Assembly (NCBI GenBank): GCA_001781035.1
Contig: MFKK01000002.1
Coordinates: forward strand, 4,582 to 46,284
Direction of reading: 5' to 3'
DNA length: 41,703 nucleotides
Source: Candidatus Jorgensenbacteria bacterium RIFCSPLOWO2_01_FULL_45_25b
GTDB taxonomy: Bacteria; Patescibacteriota; Minisyncoccia; UBA6257; GWB1-50-10
The translations under genes and the position numbers were made by a program. This document shows positions 1 through 7,870 of this stretch, one piece after another (position 1 is the first letter of the stretch; each line of letters opens with the position of its first letter). Under the pieces are notes generated by a model. The model had not been told where the DNA came from, ran no database searches, and saw only the letters and a list, made by a program, of their open reading frames with translations.

Positions 1-63
1 GACCATAAACATCCGAGCGAATACTTATGCACAGAAATCTATTTGCAACTCGTAAAAACCTGA
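1..63 (+). CDS. Possible 3' end of an upstream gene (partial)
   Basis: Frame +1 is open from the first base of the window to a TGA at 61-63 and gives about 20 residues ending in LQLVKT. It could be the C-terminal tail of a gene cut by the window edge. The other two forward frames contain stops sooner or look less protein-like. No family can be recognised from so short a piece. Confidence 0.3.
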   Translation, partial: DHKHPSEYLCTEIYLQLVKT

Positions 64-69
64 TACAAT
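43..69 (+). promoter_or_regulatory. Candidate promoter for a small transcript
   Basis: TTGCAA (43-48) and TACAAT (64-69) are separated by 15 nt, which is short but workable. The predicted start is near 76. No plausible ORF follows before the terminator at 239-267, so the transcript, if real, is probably non-coding or a leader for dus. Confidence 0.4.
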
Positions 70-75
70 AAAGAA

Positions 76-267
76 AGAAAAGAATTAGAACTAAAAGGAA
101 GAAAAAGAAAGGTCGTCGTTTCTTAGAAATAAAAAAAACAAGAAGCGCCGAAAAAATCGGTAAAAGAGTTTTCTAATACAAGAGAAACAAAACGACAGTA
201 AAACGTACATAAGGTTGTCAAAAGACGAAAGGACAAGGCATCTCGCGAAACGCGAGGTGTTTTGTTT
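76..267 (+). ncRNA. Candidate small non-coding RNA or dus leader
   Basis: This stretch lies between a TACAAT box and an intrinsic terminator and has no ATG-initiated ORF of note on the + strand. It can fold. A segment near 115-122 can pair imperfectly with GAGAAACAAAACGAC near 181-195, enclosing a small CCGA/TCGG hairpin, and it ends in the CGCG terminator stem. It does not resemble tmRNA, 6S, SRP RNA or RNase P as far as I can tell. It may equally be a long untranslated leader with attenuation ahead of dus. Confidence 0.3.
239..267 (+). terminator. Rho-independent terminator
   Basis: A nine-pair stem (CATCTCGCG / CGCGAGGTG, one G-U pair) with an AAA loop is followed by TTTTGTTT. Confidence 0.75.
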
Positions 268-274
268 ACCTTGT

Positions 275-301
275 ATCTTACGAGGTTGAACCTCGTAAGA
301 T
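275..301 (+). repeat. Palindromic element ATCTTACGAGG/CCTCGTAAGAT
   Basis: Perfect 11-bp inverted repeat with the 5-nt loop TTGAA. The same arm (ATCTTACGAG) recurs as a hairpin inside uvrC (8346-8374), and a diverged relative lies in the uvrA-uvrC gap, so this is a dispersed palindrome family rather than a unique site. Confidence 0.75.
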
Positions 302-344
302 TGAAAATAAACCGCTGTTTTAGTAGGGTGGGGTGATGAGAGAT

Positions 345-1304
345 ATGAATTTCTGGGAACATATTAAAAAACCCGTCATGGCGCTCGCGCCGATGGCAAA
401 CGTAACGGATGCCGCGTTTCGGAAGATGATAGCGAAATACGGAAAGCCGGACGTGATGTGGACGGAGTTTGTCTCGTGCGACGGGCTCTGCTCCAAAGGA
501 ATGGAAAGGCTCTTGCCCGACCTGTGGTACGGAGAAGAAGAGCGTCCTATTATCGCGCAGATATTCGGAAGCAAGCCGGAACATGTTTATAAGACGGCAG
601 AACTTCTAAAAAATCTCGGCTTTGATGGGATTGATATCAATATGGGGTGTCCGGATAGGAGCGTGGAAAAACAGGGAGCCGGAGCGACGCTTATAAAAAA
701 TCAAAACAAAGCGGGAGAGCTTATAAAAGCGGCAAAAGAAGGGGGAGGGGGATTGCCCGTATCGGTAAAAACAAGAATAGGGTACGCGAAAGACATAACT
801 GAAGAATGGATAGAGAGCCTGCTGGAACATGAGCCGGCGGTAATCACAATTCACGCGAGAACGAGAAAAGAAATGTCGGACGTACCGGCGAATTGGGACG
901 CGATAAGGCGCGCGGTAAACGTAAGAAATGAAAAAAAAAGCAAGACGCTAATCATTGGAAATGGAGATGTTGTTTCTTTGGATGAGGCAAGAGAAAAAGC
1001 GGAGCAAACAAAATGTGACGGCGTGATGATAGGAAAGGGAATATTCGGCAATCCATGGCTCTTTGGAGAAAGAAGTCTGAAGGAGGTGAGTGTGCCCGAA
1101 AGGTTGCGGGTTATGTGCGAGCACGCCTCCCTTTTTGAAGAAATGTTTAAGAATATAAAGAATTTTTCCATGATGAAAAAACACTTCAAGTCGTATGTAA
1201 ATGAATTTGAAGGAGCGAAGGAGTTGCGGATGGAGCTCATGGAAACAAAGCAAAGTGGGGAGGTGGGCGAGATTGTGGAGAGATTTTTATCCACAAAGCG
1301 GTAA
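345..1304 (+). CDS. dus: tRNA-dihydrouridine synthase
   Basis: Flavoprotein that reduces uridine to dihydrouridine in the D-loop of tRNAs using FMN and NAD(P)H. The N-terminus MNFWEHIKKPVMALAPMA is the typical start of the TIM barrel. NMGCPDRSVEKQGAGATL around residues 97-114 contains the active-site Cys of the family. VKTRIG and GNGDV further on are conserved FMN/phosphate-binding segments, and GVMIGKGIFGNPW closes the barrel. The length of about 319 aa is normal. The ORF track opens with a GTG at 333; ATGs at 336 and 345 are more likely, and 345 sits about 11 nt after a GGGG run and matches family starts. Subfamily (DusA/B/C) cannot be fixed by eye. It stands alone, behind a terminator and a palindrome. 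Confidence 0.93.
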   Translation: MNFWEHIKKPVMALAPMANVTDAAFRKMIAKYGKPDVMWTEFVSCDGLCSKGMERLLPDLWYGEEERPIIAQIFGSKPEHVYKTAELLKNLGFDGIDINMGCPDRSVEKQGAGATLIKNQNKAGELIKAAKEGGGGLPVSVKTRIGYAKDITEEWIESLLEHEPAVITIHARTRKEMSDVPANWDAIRRAVNVRNEKKSKTLIIGNGDVVSLDEAREKAEQTKCDGVMIGKGIFGNPWLFGERSLKEVSVPERLRVMCEHASLFEEMFKNIKNFSMMKKHFKSYVNEFEGAKELRMELMETKQSGEVGEIVERFLSTKR

Positions 1305-1333
1305 TGAGGTGCAATGTGCTACGATAAAAAGGT

Positions 1334-1628
1334 ATGCCAAGGAAAAAGATTGAGAAAATAAAAAAAGGAATCAAAGAAGAAACGCGGGAAATAAGAGACG
1401 AAACTCGCGAGCGTCTTTTGGGATATGTTACCGGAGCCTTCGGAGTTGTCGCGGGCTTTGCGTGGAACGAGGTAATATAAAGAGTCTATAGAATACATTT
1501 ACCCTCTTCCAAAAAATTCGCTTCTCGCGAAACTAATCTACGCGATTGTAATAACTCTCGCTGTCGTTCTCGCGACGGTGTATCTGGGAAGAGTCTTAAA
1601 AAGAACAGAAGATAAAGATTCAAAATAA
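1334..1628 (+). pseudogene. DUF5654-type small membrane protein with a +1 frameshift
   Basis: Two adjacent reading frames together spell one small protein. The first (1334-1480) starts MPRKKIEKIKKGIKEE and ends GVVAGFAWNEVI, then TAA. The next frame resumes with KESIEYIYPLPKNSLLAK and continues through a hydrophobic helix to VYLGRVLKRTEDKDSK, stop at 1626-1628. Skipping the single T at 1478 joins them without a gap. The composite (~97 aa) matches my memory of the DUF5654 layout: charged N-terminus, a G-rich helix ending FAWNE, then a second membrane helix. Function is unknown. A TACGAT box at 1320-1325 lies 8 nt before the ATG. The break may be a true mutation, a sequencing error or a +1 recoding site (ATA-TAA-A). 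Too broken for the ORF track. Confidence 0.65.
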
Positions 1629-1755
1629 AAAATCTTTATGTGTAAAAGCAAGTTGCAATAAAAAAGAGGCTTTGATATAGTACCCGCAAGAAGCAAGGTC
1701 GAGAAAAAAAAGAAAACAAGTAACCTAAAAGTCAAACATATAAAACATAAAACGC

Positions 1756-2610
1756 ATGAAAAAAACAATACCATTCATAGTAACTTTTTCCTTAATCGCG
1801 GGAATCGCGCTCGCGCAAACGGAAGGAACGGAAAAAGATGTTAAAAGCGCAAGGCAAGAAGTAAGAACGCAAATCAAAGAAGAACGGGCAAACGTAAAGA
1901 ATGCGATTCAGGAAAAAAGAGCGGAAGTGAAAGAAGCGATAAAAAGCGGAGTGGGTGAAATAAAGGACAAGATAACGGAGAAAAAAGCGGAAGTAAAAGA
2001 CGCGATCGGAGCGAAAAAAGAAGAACTGAAGACGCTTCGGCAGGAAAAGATGGCGGAGTTGAAAACCGAAATAGAGCAAAAAAGAGCGGAGGTGACGAAG
2101 AAAATTGATGAAAAGAAAGCCACGTTGAAAACAAAAGTGGCGAAAATTAAGGATGAAAAGAAAAAACAGGCGGTTGAAAGACTGGCGGATAAGATAACGG
2201 AACTCAACACGAAAATTACCACAAATCTCACAAACGCGATTGAAAAAATTGAAACGGTTGGAGCGCGGGTGGAAGACAGAGTAGCCGCCTCTGAAGCAAA
2301 GGGTACGGATGTAACAGTGGCGAAAGAAGCGGTTGAAGCGATGAAAACGGCGATAGAAGCGGCAAAAGTCGCGGTGAAAGACCAAGTATCCAAAATATAC
2401 GCGGTTTCTGATGTGATGGGAACGGAAGCAAATCTGCGGAAGGATATTAGCGGCCTAAGAGATAGTTTGAAAAATGACCTGGAGGCCGCGCGAGCAAAAG
2501 TAAGCGCCGCGAAAGAAGCGGTGCAGAAAGTCGCGGTAACCCTGGGACAGCTTCAAGAAGGAGGCGCGGTCGAACAACCGGCAGAAAACACTGAACCGGT
2601 TAAGCCATAG
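1756..2610 (+). CDS. Exported coiled-coil protein, function unknown
   Basis: 284 aa. Residues 1-20 (MKKTIPFIVTFSLIAGIALA) form a clear signal peptide with likely cleavage after ALA. Residues ~25-150 are an unbroken, highly charged helix rich in K, E, A and R with repeating units such as EKRAEVKEAI and EKKAEVKDAI, which predict a long coiled coil outside the membrane. The C-terminal third is helical, alanine-rich and ends in a short acidic/proline tail. Proteins of this style are frequent in Parcubacteria genomes, sometimes labelled DUF5667 or apolipoprotein-like. I do not claim membership. A TATAAA box (1739-1744) lies 11 nt before the ATG. The following small gene starts 19 nt after its stop, with its own TATAAT. 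Confidence 0.75.
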   Translation: MKKTIPFIVTFSLIAGIALAQTEGTEKDVKSARQEVRTQIKEERANVKNAIQEKRAEVKEAIKSGVGEIKDKITEKKAEVKDAIGAKKEELKTLRQEKMAELKTEIEQKRAEVTKKIDEKKATLKTKVAKIKDEKKKQAVERLADKITELNTKITTNLTNAIEKIETVGARVEDRVAASEAKGTDVTVAKEAVEAMKTAIEAAKVAVKDQVSKIYAVSDVMGTEANLRKDISGLRDSLKNDLEAARAKVSAAKEAVQKVAVTLGQLQEGGAVEQPAENTEPVKP

Positions 2611-2629
2611 TATAATGCGTATCTAAATT

Positions 2630-2854
2630 ATGAATAAGAAAATAATCGGCATCGTTGTGGCAATCGTAGTTATTGGAGTAGTAGTGGTGCTTGCGATGAA
2701 GTCTTCAAACGCGCCGGTGGAAGAAGAAGCGGTAACGGAAGGAACGGGCGAGGTTGAAGAAACGGGAGCGGTTAATCAGGAGTTGGAAAGCATTGATGTG
2801 GGAAATCTGGAAGAAGAATTAAAAGAAATTGATGCCGACCTGAAAGACCTTTAG
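2630..2854 (+). CDS. Small membrane-anchored acidic protein
   Basis: 74 aa. After MNKK comes one strongly hydrophobic segment (IIGIVVAIVVIGVVVVLAM, residues 5-23), then a very acidic tail ending EEELKEIDADLKDL. It looks like an N-terminally anchored protein with an extracytoplasmic tail. Residues rich in E and D at the end may form a short helix. A TATAAT box at 2611-2616 lies 13 nt upstream of the ATG. It probably works with, or is at least co-located with, the exported coiled-coil protein just upstream. No known family recognised. Confidence 0.65.
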   Translation: MNKKIIGIVVAIVVIGVVVVLAMKSSNAPVEEEAVTEGTGEVEETGAVNQELESIDVGNLEEELKEIDADLKDL

Positions 2855-3029
2855 AAGAAGTATGGGAAGGGGGTCGGGGAAACGGGAGTTTCCTCGTGTA
2901 GGAGAGCAGTGAGTCCGCCAGCTGGCGGACGAGCGTCGAGAACCGAGAGGTTCTTGAAAAAAATATCTCGTAGCTTGCTACGAGGTATTTTTGTTTGATT
3001 TGAGAAAGAAAAGAATATAAAGTACCTCA
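2855..3029 (+). other. Structured intergenic region before uvrB
   Basis: No gene seen. It contains an 18-bp perfect palindrome GTCCGCCAGCTGGCGGAC near 2913-2930, a small GAACC/GGTTC hairpin near 2938-2953, and a terminator-like hairpin at 2963-2996. The uvrB -10 region follows. Confidence 0.6.
2963..2996 (+). terminator. Rho-independent terminator
   Basis: Eleven-pair stem ATATCTCGTAG / CTACGAGGTAT (one G-U) with loop CTTG, followed by TTTTGTTT. It would end the transcript of the two exported-protein genes just before the uvrB promoter. Confidence 0.7.
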
Positions 3030-5018
3030 ATGGAATTTGAGCTTATTTCAAAACATAAGCCGGCGGGCGACCAGCCGGAAGCGATAAAAAAATTGGTGGA
3101 AGGTTTGGAAAAAAAAGAAAAAGCCCAGACCCTTCTTGGCGTTACGGGAAGCGGAAAGACCTTTACGATAGGAAACGTCATCGCGGAGGTAAGGCGTCCA
3201 ACGCTTGTCATCGCGCACAACAAAACGCTCGCCGCCCAACTTTGCAACGAGTTTAAAACCTTATTCCCCAAAAACGCCGTCCACTATTTTGTCTCATACT
3301 ACGATTATTATCAGCCGGAAGCGTACATACCGACATCTGATACGTATATCGGAAAAGAGGCGATGATAAACGAGGAAATTGACCGTCTTCGACACGCGGC
3401 GACAACCTCGCTCCTTACGAGAAGGGATGTTATTATCGTCGCATCTGTTTCCTGCATCTATGGGCTTGGCGCGCCGGAAGCGTATAGCGAACATATTATA
3501 CATTTCAAAAAAGGAGACGGGATAAAAAGGAAAGAGCTTGCGCGACAACTTTTGCGCATGCAGTTCACCAGAACGAATGCCGACCTGAAACGAGGGACAT
3601 TCAGAATTCGGGGAGAAAATTGGGAAATTATGCCTCCATTTGAGGAGGTGATTTACAGCATAGAAGTGCGGGAAGAAAAGGTGGAGCGCATATTCAAAAT
3701 CAGTCCGGTGGAGGGCTTTCATTCCGGCAGAACGGAAGATACGGAAGAAATTGTCATCTCTCCGGCGCGCCACTTTATAACGCTTGGCAGAGAAAAAGAA
3801 GCGGCGATTGAAGAAATAAAAAAGGAATTGGATGAACGCCTGAAACAGTTTGAAAAAGAAAAAAAATATCTGGAGGCGGAGCGTTTGGAGCGGAGAACGA
3901 AGGGCGACCTCGCGATGATTCGGGAAATCGGCTACTGCAATGGCATTGAAAACTACTCAAGGCCTTTATCGGGGAGAAAGGAGGGCGCCCCTCCCGCGAC
4001 TTTGCTTGATTATTTTCCAAAAGACTTCCTGACGGTGATAGATGAGTCTCACGTAACCGTTTCACAGATTCAGGGAATGTATGAGGGCGACGCCTCAAGG
4101 AAACGAAATTTGATTGAATACGGTTTTCGCCTGCCTTCCGCCGCCGATAATCGTCCTCTTAAATTTCATGAGTTTGAAAAACGCATAAACGAAATAATTT
4201 TTACGTCGGCAACTCCGGGGCATTACGAGCGGGAAAAAAGCGCGCGAATTGTGGAGCAAATCATTCGTCCAACAGGCCTTGTAGACCCAAAAATAACCAT
4301 AGTTCCGGCGCGCGGGCAGATTGAAGATTTGATTCCAAGAATTAAGGAGCGGGTAAAAAAGAAAGAGCGCGTGCTCGTAACAACGCTTACGAAAAAGATG
4401 GCGGAAGATTTAAGCGAATATTTCGCGAAGGAAGGCATGATGGCGTCATATCTTCATAGCGATGTAAAAACGCTTGACCGTATTCGTATTCTTACGAACC
4501 TCCGAAAGGGAAAGTTTGACATACTGGTCGGGGTAAATCTTCTTCGCGAGGGATTGGACCTTCCCGAGGTCTCTCTCGTCGCGATTCTGGACGCCGACAA
4601 AGAAGGCTTTCTCCGAAGCGAAACATCCCTTATTCAAACAATGGGACGCGCCGCGAGAAACGTGGGAGGCGAAGTGGTGTTATACGCGGATAACATAACT
4701 GGCTCCATTGAACGAGCGGTTCGGGAAACAAATCGCAGAAGGGAAAAACAGATTTCCCACAACAAAGCGCATCGTATAACGCCTCAAACGATTGTAAGAG
4801 AAATTTCGGATATCACGTCCGTGGATGTGGATAAAATTCTGGAGATGGAAACCAAGCCTCTGCCAAAATCAAAAACAGCTCTGGAAAAACTGATGAAAGA
4901 AAAGGAACATGAGATGAGAGAAGCGGCAAAGCGCCTTGATTTTGAGCTCGCCGCTCTTCTGCGGGACGAGGTAAGGGAATTATCAAAGAGCGCAAAAACA
5001 AAACGAATTGCAAAGTGA
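3030..5018 (+). CDS. uvrB: Excinuclease ABC subunit B
   Basis: DNA helicase-like damage verification subunit of nucleotide excision repair; it is loaded by UvrA and recruits UvrC. 662 aa, full length. The Walker A GVTGSGKT is at residues 37-44, the damage-probing beta-hairpin region YYDYYQPEAYIP around 92-103, the Walker B box DESH near 338, and the helicase motif with GVNLLREGLDLP and QTMGRAARN in the second half. The UvrC-binding UVR motif lies near the C-terminus (ALEKLMKEKEHEMREAAKRL). TATAAA at 3016-3021 ends 8 nt before the ATG, so the mRNA is predicted to have almost no leader. It is first in a uvrB-uvrA-uvrC series, unlike most bacteria where these genes are scattered. Confidence 0.97.
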   Translation: MEFELISKHKPAGDQPEAIKKLVEGLEKKEKAQTLLGVTGSGKTFTIGNVIAEVRRPTLVIAHNKTLAAQLCNEFKTLFPKNAVHYFVSYYDYYQPEAYIPTSDTYIGKEAMINEEIDRLRHAATTSLLTRRDVIIVASVSCIYGLGAPEAYSEHIIHFKKGDGIKRKELARQLLRMQFTRTNADLKRGTFRIRGENWEIMPPFEEVIYSIEVREEKVERIFKISPVEGFHSGRTEDTEEIVISPARHFITLGREKEAAIEEIKKELDERLKQFEKEKKYLEAERLERRTKGDLAMIREIGYCNGIENYSRPLSGRKEGAPPATLLDYFPKDFLTVIDESHVTVSQIQGMYEGDASRKRNLIEYGFRLPSAADNRPLKFHEFEKRINEIIFTSATPGHYEREKSARIVEQIIRPTGLVDPKITIVPARGQIEDLIPRIKERVKKKERVLVTTLTKKMAEDLSEYFAKEGMMASYLHSDVKTLDRIRILTNLRKGKFDILVGVNLLREGLDLPEVSLVAILDADKEGFLRSETSLIQTMGRAARNVGGEVVLYADNITGSIERAVRETNRRREKQISHNKAHRITPQTIVREISDITSVDVDKILEMETKPLPKSKTALEKLMKEKEHEMREAAKRLDFELAALLRDEVRELSKSAKTKRIAK

Positions 5019-5055
5019 AATAAAACGCGATACTCTAATTGGACGTCTGAATGTA

Positions 5056-5089
5056 CCCCAGTGGGTCTTATACACCCCAATCACTGGGG
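5056..5089 (+). repeat. Inverted repeat in the uvrB-uvrA gap
   Basis: CCCCAGTG (5056-5063) and CACTGGGG (5082-5089) are perfect 8-bp arms. No T-tract follows, so it is a palindromic element or weak terminator rather than a classical one. Confidence 0.55.
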
Positions 5090-5092
5090 CAG

Positions 5093-5192
5093 TTCGTATT
5101 CATTCGTAGAAGTTTGTAGATTCGGATAACTTGTGGTGAGCGAAGTCGAACCATTCGTAGTTTCGGAGCGGTTAGGTAGTTTCGGAGCGGTT
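5093..5192 (+). repeat. Tandem GTAGTTTCGGAGCGGTTA repeat block upstream of uvrA
   Basis: The block holds GTAGATTCGGATAACTT, an inserted segment GGTGAGCGAAGTCGAACC, and then two near-identical copies of GTAGTTTCGGAGCGGTTA, the second ending exactly at the uvrA ATG. GGAG lies 5 nt before the ATG and can serve as its Shine-Dalgarno. Related units occur before rplJ, mraZ and ftsI. Confidence 0.75.
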
Positions 5193-7766
5193 ATGCAAGA
5201 ATTCATAAAAATCAAAGGAGCTCGCGAACACAATTTAAAAAACATCAATCTTGAAATTCCAAGAAATAAAATGGTGGTGTTTACGGGCGTCTCCGGTTCG
5301 GGAAAATCATCGCTTGCTTTTGATACCATCTTCGCGGAGGGGCAGAGAAGGTATATAGAATCGCTCTCGTCATACGCGCGCCAATTTCTTGGAAAGCTGG
5401 ACAAGCCCGACGTGGATGAAATAGAAGGGCTCTCTCCGGCGATTTCTATTGACCAGAAATCCCATTCGGCGAATCCGCGCTCAACGGTCGCGACAATCAC
5501 GGAAATCTACGACTACCTCCGTGTTCTTTTTGCCCGCGCCGGAGTGCCGCACTGTCCGGTATGCGGAAAAAAGATTCAGCGTTTGACGTTGGATGAAATC
5601 GTTGATATCGCGAAAAGCATCGCGAACAAAAACGCGAAAGGAAAGGGATTGATGATTCTGGCGCCCGTCGTTCGCGGAAGAAAAGGGGAGTATTATCAAA
5701 TGCTCTACGACTTCTTGGGCGCGGGTTTCTATGAGGTTCGGGTGGATGGGGTAATAAAATCGCTTCGGGAGAAGATAGAACTAAAGCGTCATCATACTCA
5801 CACGATTGATCTTGTGGTGGATAAGCTTCCGTACGGGACGAACCTTGAAGACAAGGATAATCGCACGCGCCTCTCGGAAGCGATTGAGACCGCCATGAAA
5901 TATGGCGGGGATGTGGTAACGCTCATCACGGATGAGGAGCTTAATCTTTCGGCAAAATTTACCTGCCCGGATGACAGCTTTTCGTTTCCGGAAATTGAGC
6001 CACGCCTCTTCTCGTTCAATAGCCCGTATGGAGCGTGCGAGTCATGCCATGGTATTGGAACAAAAGAACCGTGGACGGAAGAAATATGCGAAGCATGTCT
6101 CGGTAAGCGTCTTCGTCCGGAGGCCTTAAGCGTTCTTTTGGACGGAAAAAACATCGTAACGATAACAAGTATGTCTATCACCGAAGCGCGGGAATTTTTT
6201 GGAAGTATGAAGGCGTTAAAAGAAACAAGATTTCGGGAAATAACGGAGGCGCCACTTCGGGAAATAAAAAGCCGTCTGAAATTCATGGAAGATGTGGGGC
6301 TTGATTATCTGACGCTTGGAAGGAAAGCGGGAACCCTATCGGGCGGAGAGGCCCAGCGCATCCGTCTTGCTTCCCAGATTGGCTCGCGCCTTACGGGAAC
6401 TCTCTATATTTTGGACGAACCCACAATCGGGCTTCATCAAAAAGACAACGAAAAACTCATCAAAACTCTTATAGAACTTCGCGATATCGGAAATTCAATT
6501 CTCGTGGTAGAGCATGATGAAGAAACGATTCACGCGGCGGACTATCTGGTGGATATCGGCCCGGGCGCGGGCGTTCATGGGGGGGAGGTGGTCGCGTTGG
6601 GCAAAATTCCGGAAATTTTTAAAGATAAAACGCAGAAATCCCTCACGCTGGACTATCTTCGGAAGGAAAAAGAAATAGAAGTGCCGGCGTCAAGAAGAAA
6701 AGTCGCGGAGAAATCTAAAGGAGACTTTTTAAAAATCCGCGGCGCGACGGAAAACAATCTCCAAAATATAGATGTTGATATTCCGCTTCGGAGATTCACG
6801 GCGATTACGGGTGTATCGGGTTCCGGCAAAAGCACGCTTGTATATGATGTGCTGTATAAAACCCTCGCGAACAAATTAAACCCCGACGTCCGTCGAGGCG
6901 GGGTAGATGCCACGACTGAAGCGTCGGGGCGGTACAAGCCCGGCGCCGTAAAGGCAATTCTCGGTCTTGAGTATGTAAATCGGGTCATCTCTATTGACCA
7001 GTCTCCGATAGGAAGAACTCCAAGGTCAAATCCGGCAACGTACGTCGGCGCCTGGGTCTACATTCGGGAGCTTTTTACCGCGACGGAAGACGCGCGCGTG
7101 AGAGGGTACAAAATCGGACGTTTCAGTTTCAACGTAAAAGGGGGGAGATGTGAAAATTGCGAAGGCCACGGCGTCATCGCGATTGAGATGCACTTCCTTC
7201 CGACGGTCTATGTAACCTGTGATATTTGCAAAGGAAAAAGATTTAACAAAGAAACGCTTGAGGTGAAGTATAAAAAGAAAAATGTTTACGAAGTGTTAAA
7301 GATGACAATTGAGGAGGCGGCGGAATTTTTCAGAGACATTCCGTGGGTGCATGATAAACTGGGCATCTTAAACGAAGTTGGCTTGGGATATTTGGAGCTT
7401 GGTCAGTCTGCCCCGACCCTTTCCGGCGGAGAGGCGCAAAGAATCAAACTATCCGCCGAACTTGGCAAGCGGGATACGAGAAAGACGGTATATCTTTTGG
7501 ATGAGCCAACAACCGGCCTCCATTTTGATGACGTAAAAAAACTCCTGGACGTAATTCACCGTCTTGTTGACCGCGGAAATACCGTTGTTGTGATTGAACA
7601 CAATCTTGATGTGATAAAAACGGCCGACTGGGTAATAGATTTGGGGCCGGAAGGGGGAGAAAAGGGAGGAAAAATTGTCGCGGTCGGAACTCCCGAAGAA
7701 GTATCAAAACGCACCGGAAGCTACACGGGCGCCTACCTTCGGAAGGTATTAAAAAAAACAATCTAA
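5193..7766 (+). CDS. uvrA: Excinuclease ABC subunit A, short form
   Basis: Dimeric ABC-type ATPase that finds DNA lesions and loads UvrB. The true start is taken as ATG 5193 ([17 protein letters not shown]), the family's normal N-terminus, with GGAG 5 nt upstream; the ORF track's GTG at 5133 falls in a repeat. 857 aa, against about 940 in E. coli. Walker A motifs are near residues 34-40 and 541-548, with both LSGGEAQRI signatures and both DEPT Walker B boxes. The UvrB-binding region is present (CPVCG ~121 to ~250). The stretch between the two C-x-x-C of the first signature module ([11 protein letters not shown] then CEACLGKRL) is only about 10 residues, so the insertion domain is missing. The expected CPxCG near 256 reads CPDDS. 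The second zinc module ([16 protein letters not shown]) is intact. A palindromic insert may lie at 6881-6929. Confidence 0.95.
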   Translation: MQEFIKIKGAREHNLKNINLEIPRNKMVVFTGVSGSGKSSLAFDTIFAEGQRRYIESLSSYARQFLGKLDKPDVDEIEGLSPAISIDQKSHSANPRSTVATITEIYDYLRVLFARAGVPHCPVCGKKIQRLTLDEIVDIAKSIANKNAKGKGLMILAPVVRGRKGEYYQMLYDFLGAGFYEVRVDGVIKSLREKIELKRHHTHTIDLVVDKLPYGTNLEDKDNRTRLSEAIETAMKYGGDVVTLITDEELNLSAKFTCPDDSFSFPEIEPRLFSFNSPYGACESCHGIGTKEPWTEEICEACLGKRLRPEALSVLLDGKNIVTITSMSITEAREFFGSMKALKETRFREITEAPLREIKSRLKFMEDVGLDYLTLGRKAGTLSGGEAQRIRLASQIGSRLTGTLYILDEPTIGLHQKDNEKLIKTLIELRDIGNSILVVEHDEETIHAADYLVDIGPGAGVHGGEVVALGKIPEIFKDKTQKSLTLDYLRKEKEIEVPASRRKVAEKSKGDFLKIRGATENNLQNIDVDIPLRRFTAITGVSGSGKSTLVYDVLYKTLANKLNPDVRRGGVDATTEASGRYKPGAVKAILGLEYVNRVISIDQSPIGRTPRSNPATYVGAWVYIRELFTATEDARVRGYKIGRFSFNVKGGRCENCEGHGVIAIEMHFLPTVYVTCDICKGKRFNKETLEVKYKKKNVYEVLKMTIEEAAEFFRDIPWVHDKLGILNEVGLGYLELGQSAPTLSGGEAQRIKLSAELGKRDTRKTVYLLDEPTTGLHFDDVKKLLDVIHRLVDRGNTVVVIEHNLDVIKTADWVIDLGPEGGEKGGKIVAVGTPEEVSKRTGSYTGAYLRKVLKKTI
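6881..6929 (+). repeat. GC-rich palindromic segment inside uvrA
   Basis: CCCCGACG (6881-6888) pairs with CGTCGGGG (6922-6929), and a smaller GACG/CGTC hairpin is nested at its left side. It encodes a stretch starting [17 protein letters not shown] between the second Walker A and the conserved [13 protein letters not shown] box, a region of variable length in UvrA. It may be an in-frame palindromic insertion. Confidence 0.5.
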
Positions 7767-7778
7767 AGCATCAATTTT

Positions 7779-7817
7779 CAATCTCACGAAATCCGACCTC
7801 ATAAGATTGAGTTTTTT
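7779..7817 (+). terminator. Hairpin with T-run after uvrA
   Basis: CAATCTCACGA / TCATAAGATTG form an imperfect 11-pair stem (two C-A mismatches) followed shortly by GTTTTTT. It may end uvrA transcription. Its arm resembles the ATCTTACGAG palindrome family. Confidence 0.5.
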
Positions 7818-7870
7818 GGCGTTTGTGTTAGTGCTTTACCTTTTTAAGTTTACGTTTTACGCTTCTTTTA

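Noticed and set aside
123-584. 153-aa minus-strand ORF over the dus start
   Set aside because: Antisense to dus and to the terminator; no family pattern or start signal.
2913-2930. GTCCGCCAGCTGGCGGAC as a regulator operator for uvrB (e.g. LexA site)
   Set aside because: A perfect palindrome, but it does not resemble known LexA boxes and such GC palindromes occur as repeats in this kind of genome; no support for an operator.
5133-5192. ORF-track extension of uvrA to GTG 5133
   Set aside because: The extra 20 residues are translated repeat units ([11 protein letters not shown]); UvrA normally begins at the 5193 ATG, which has GGAG at 5 nt.
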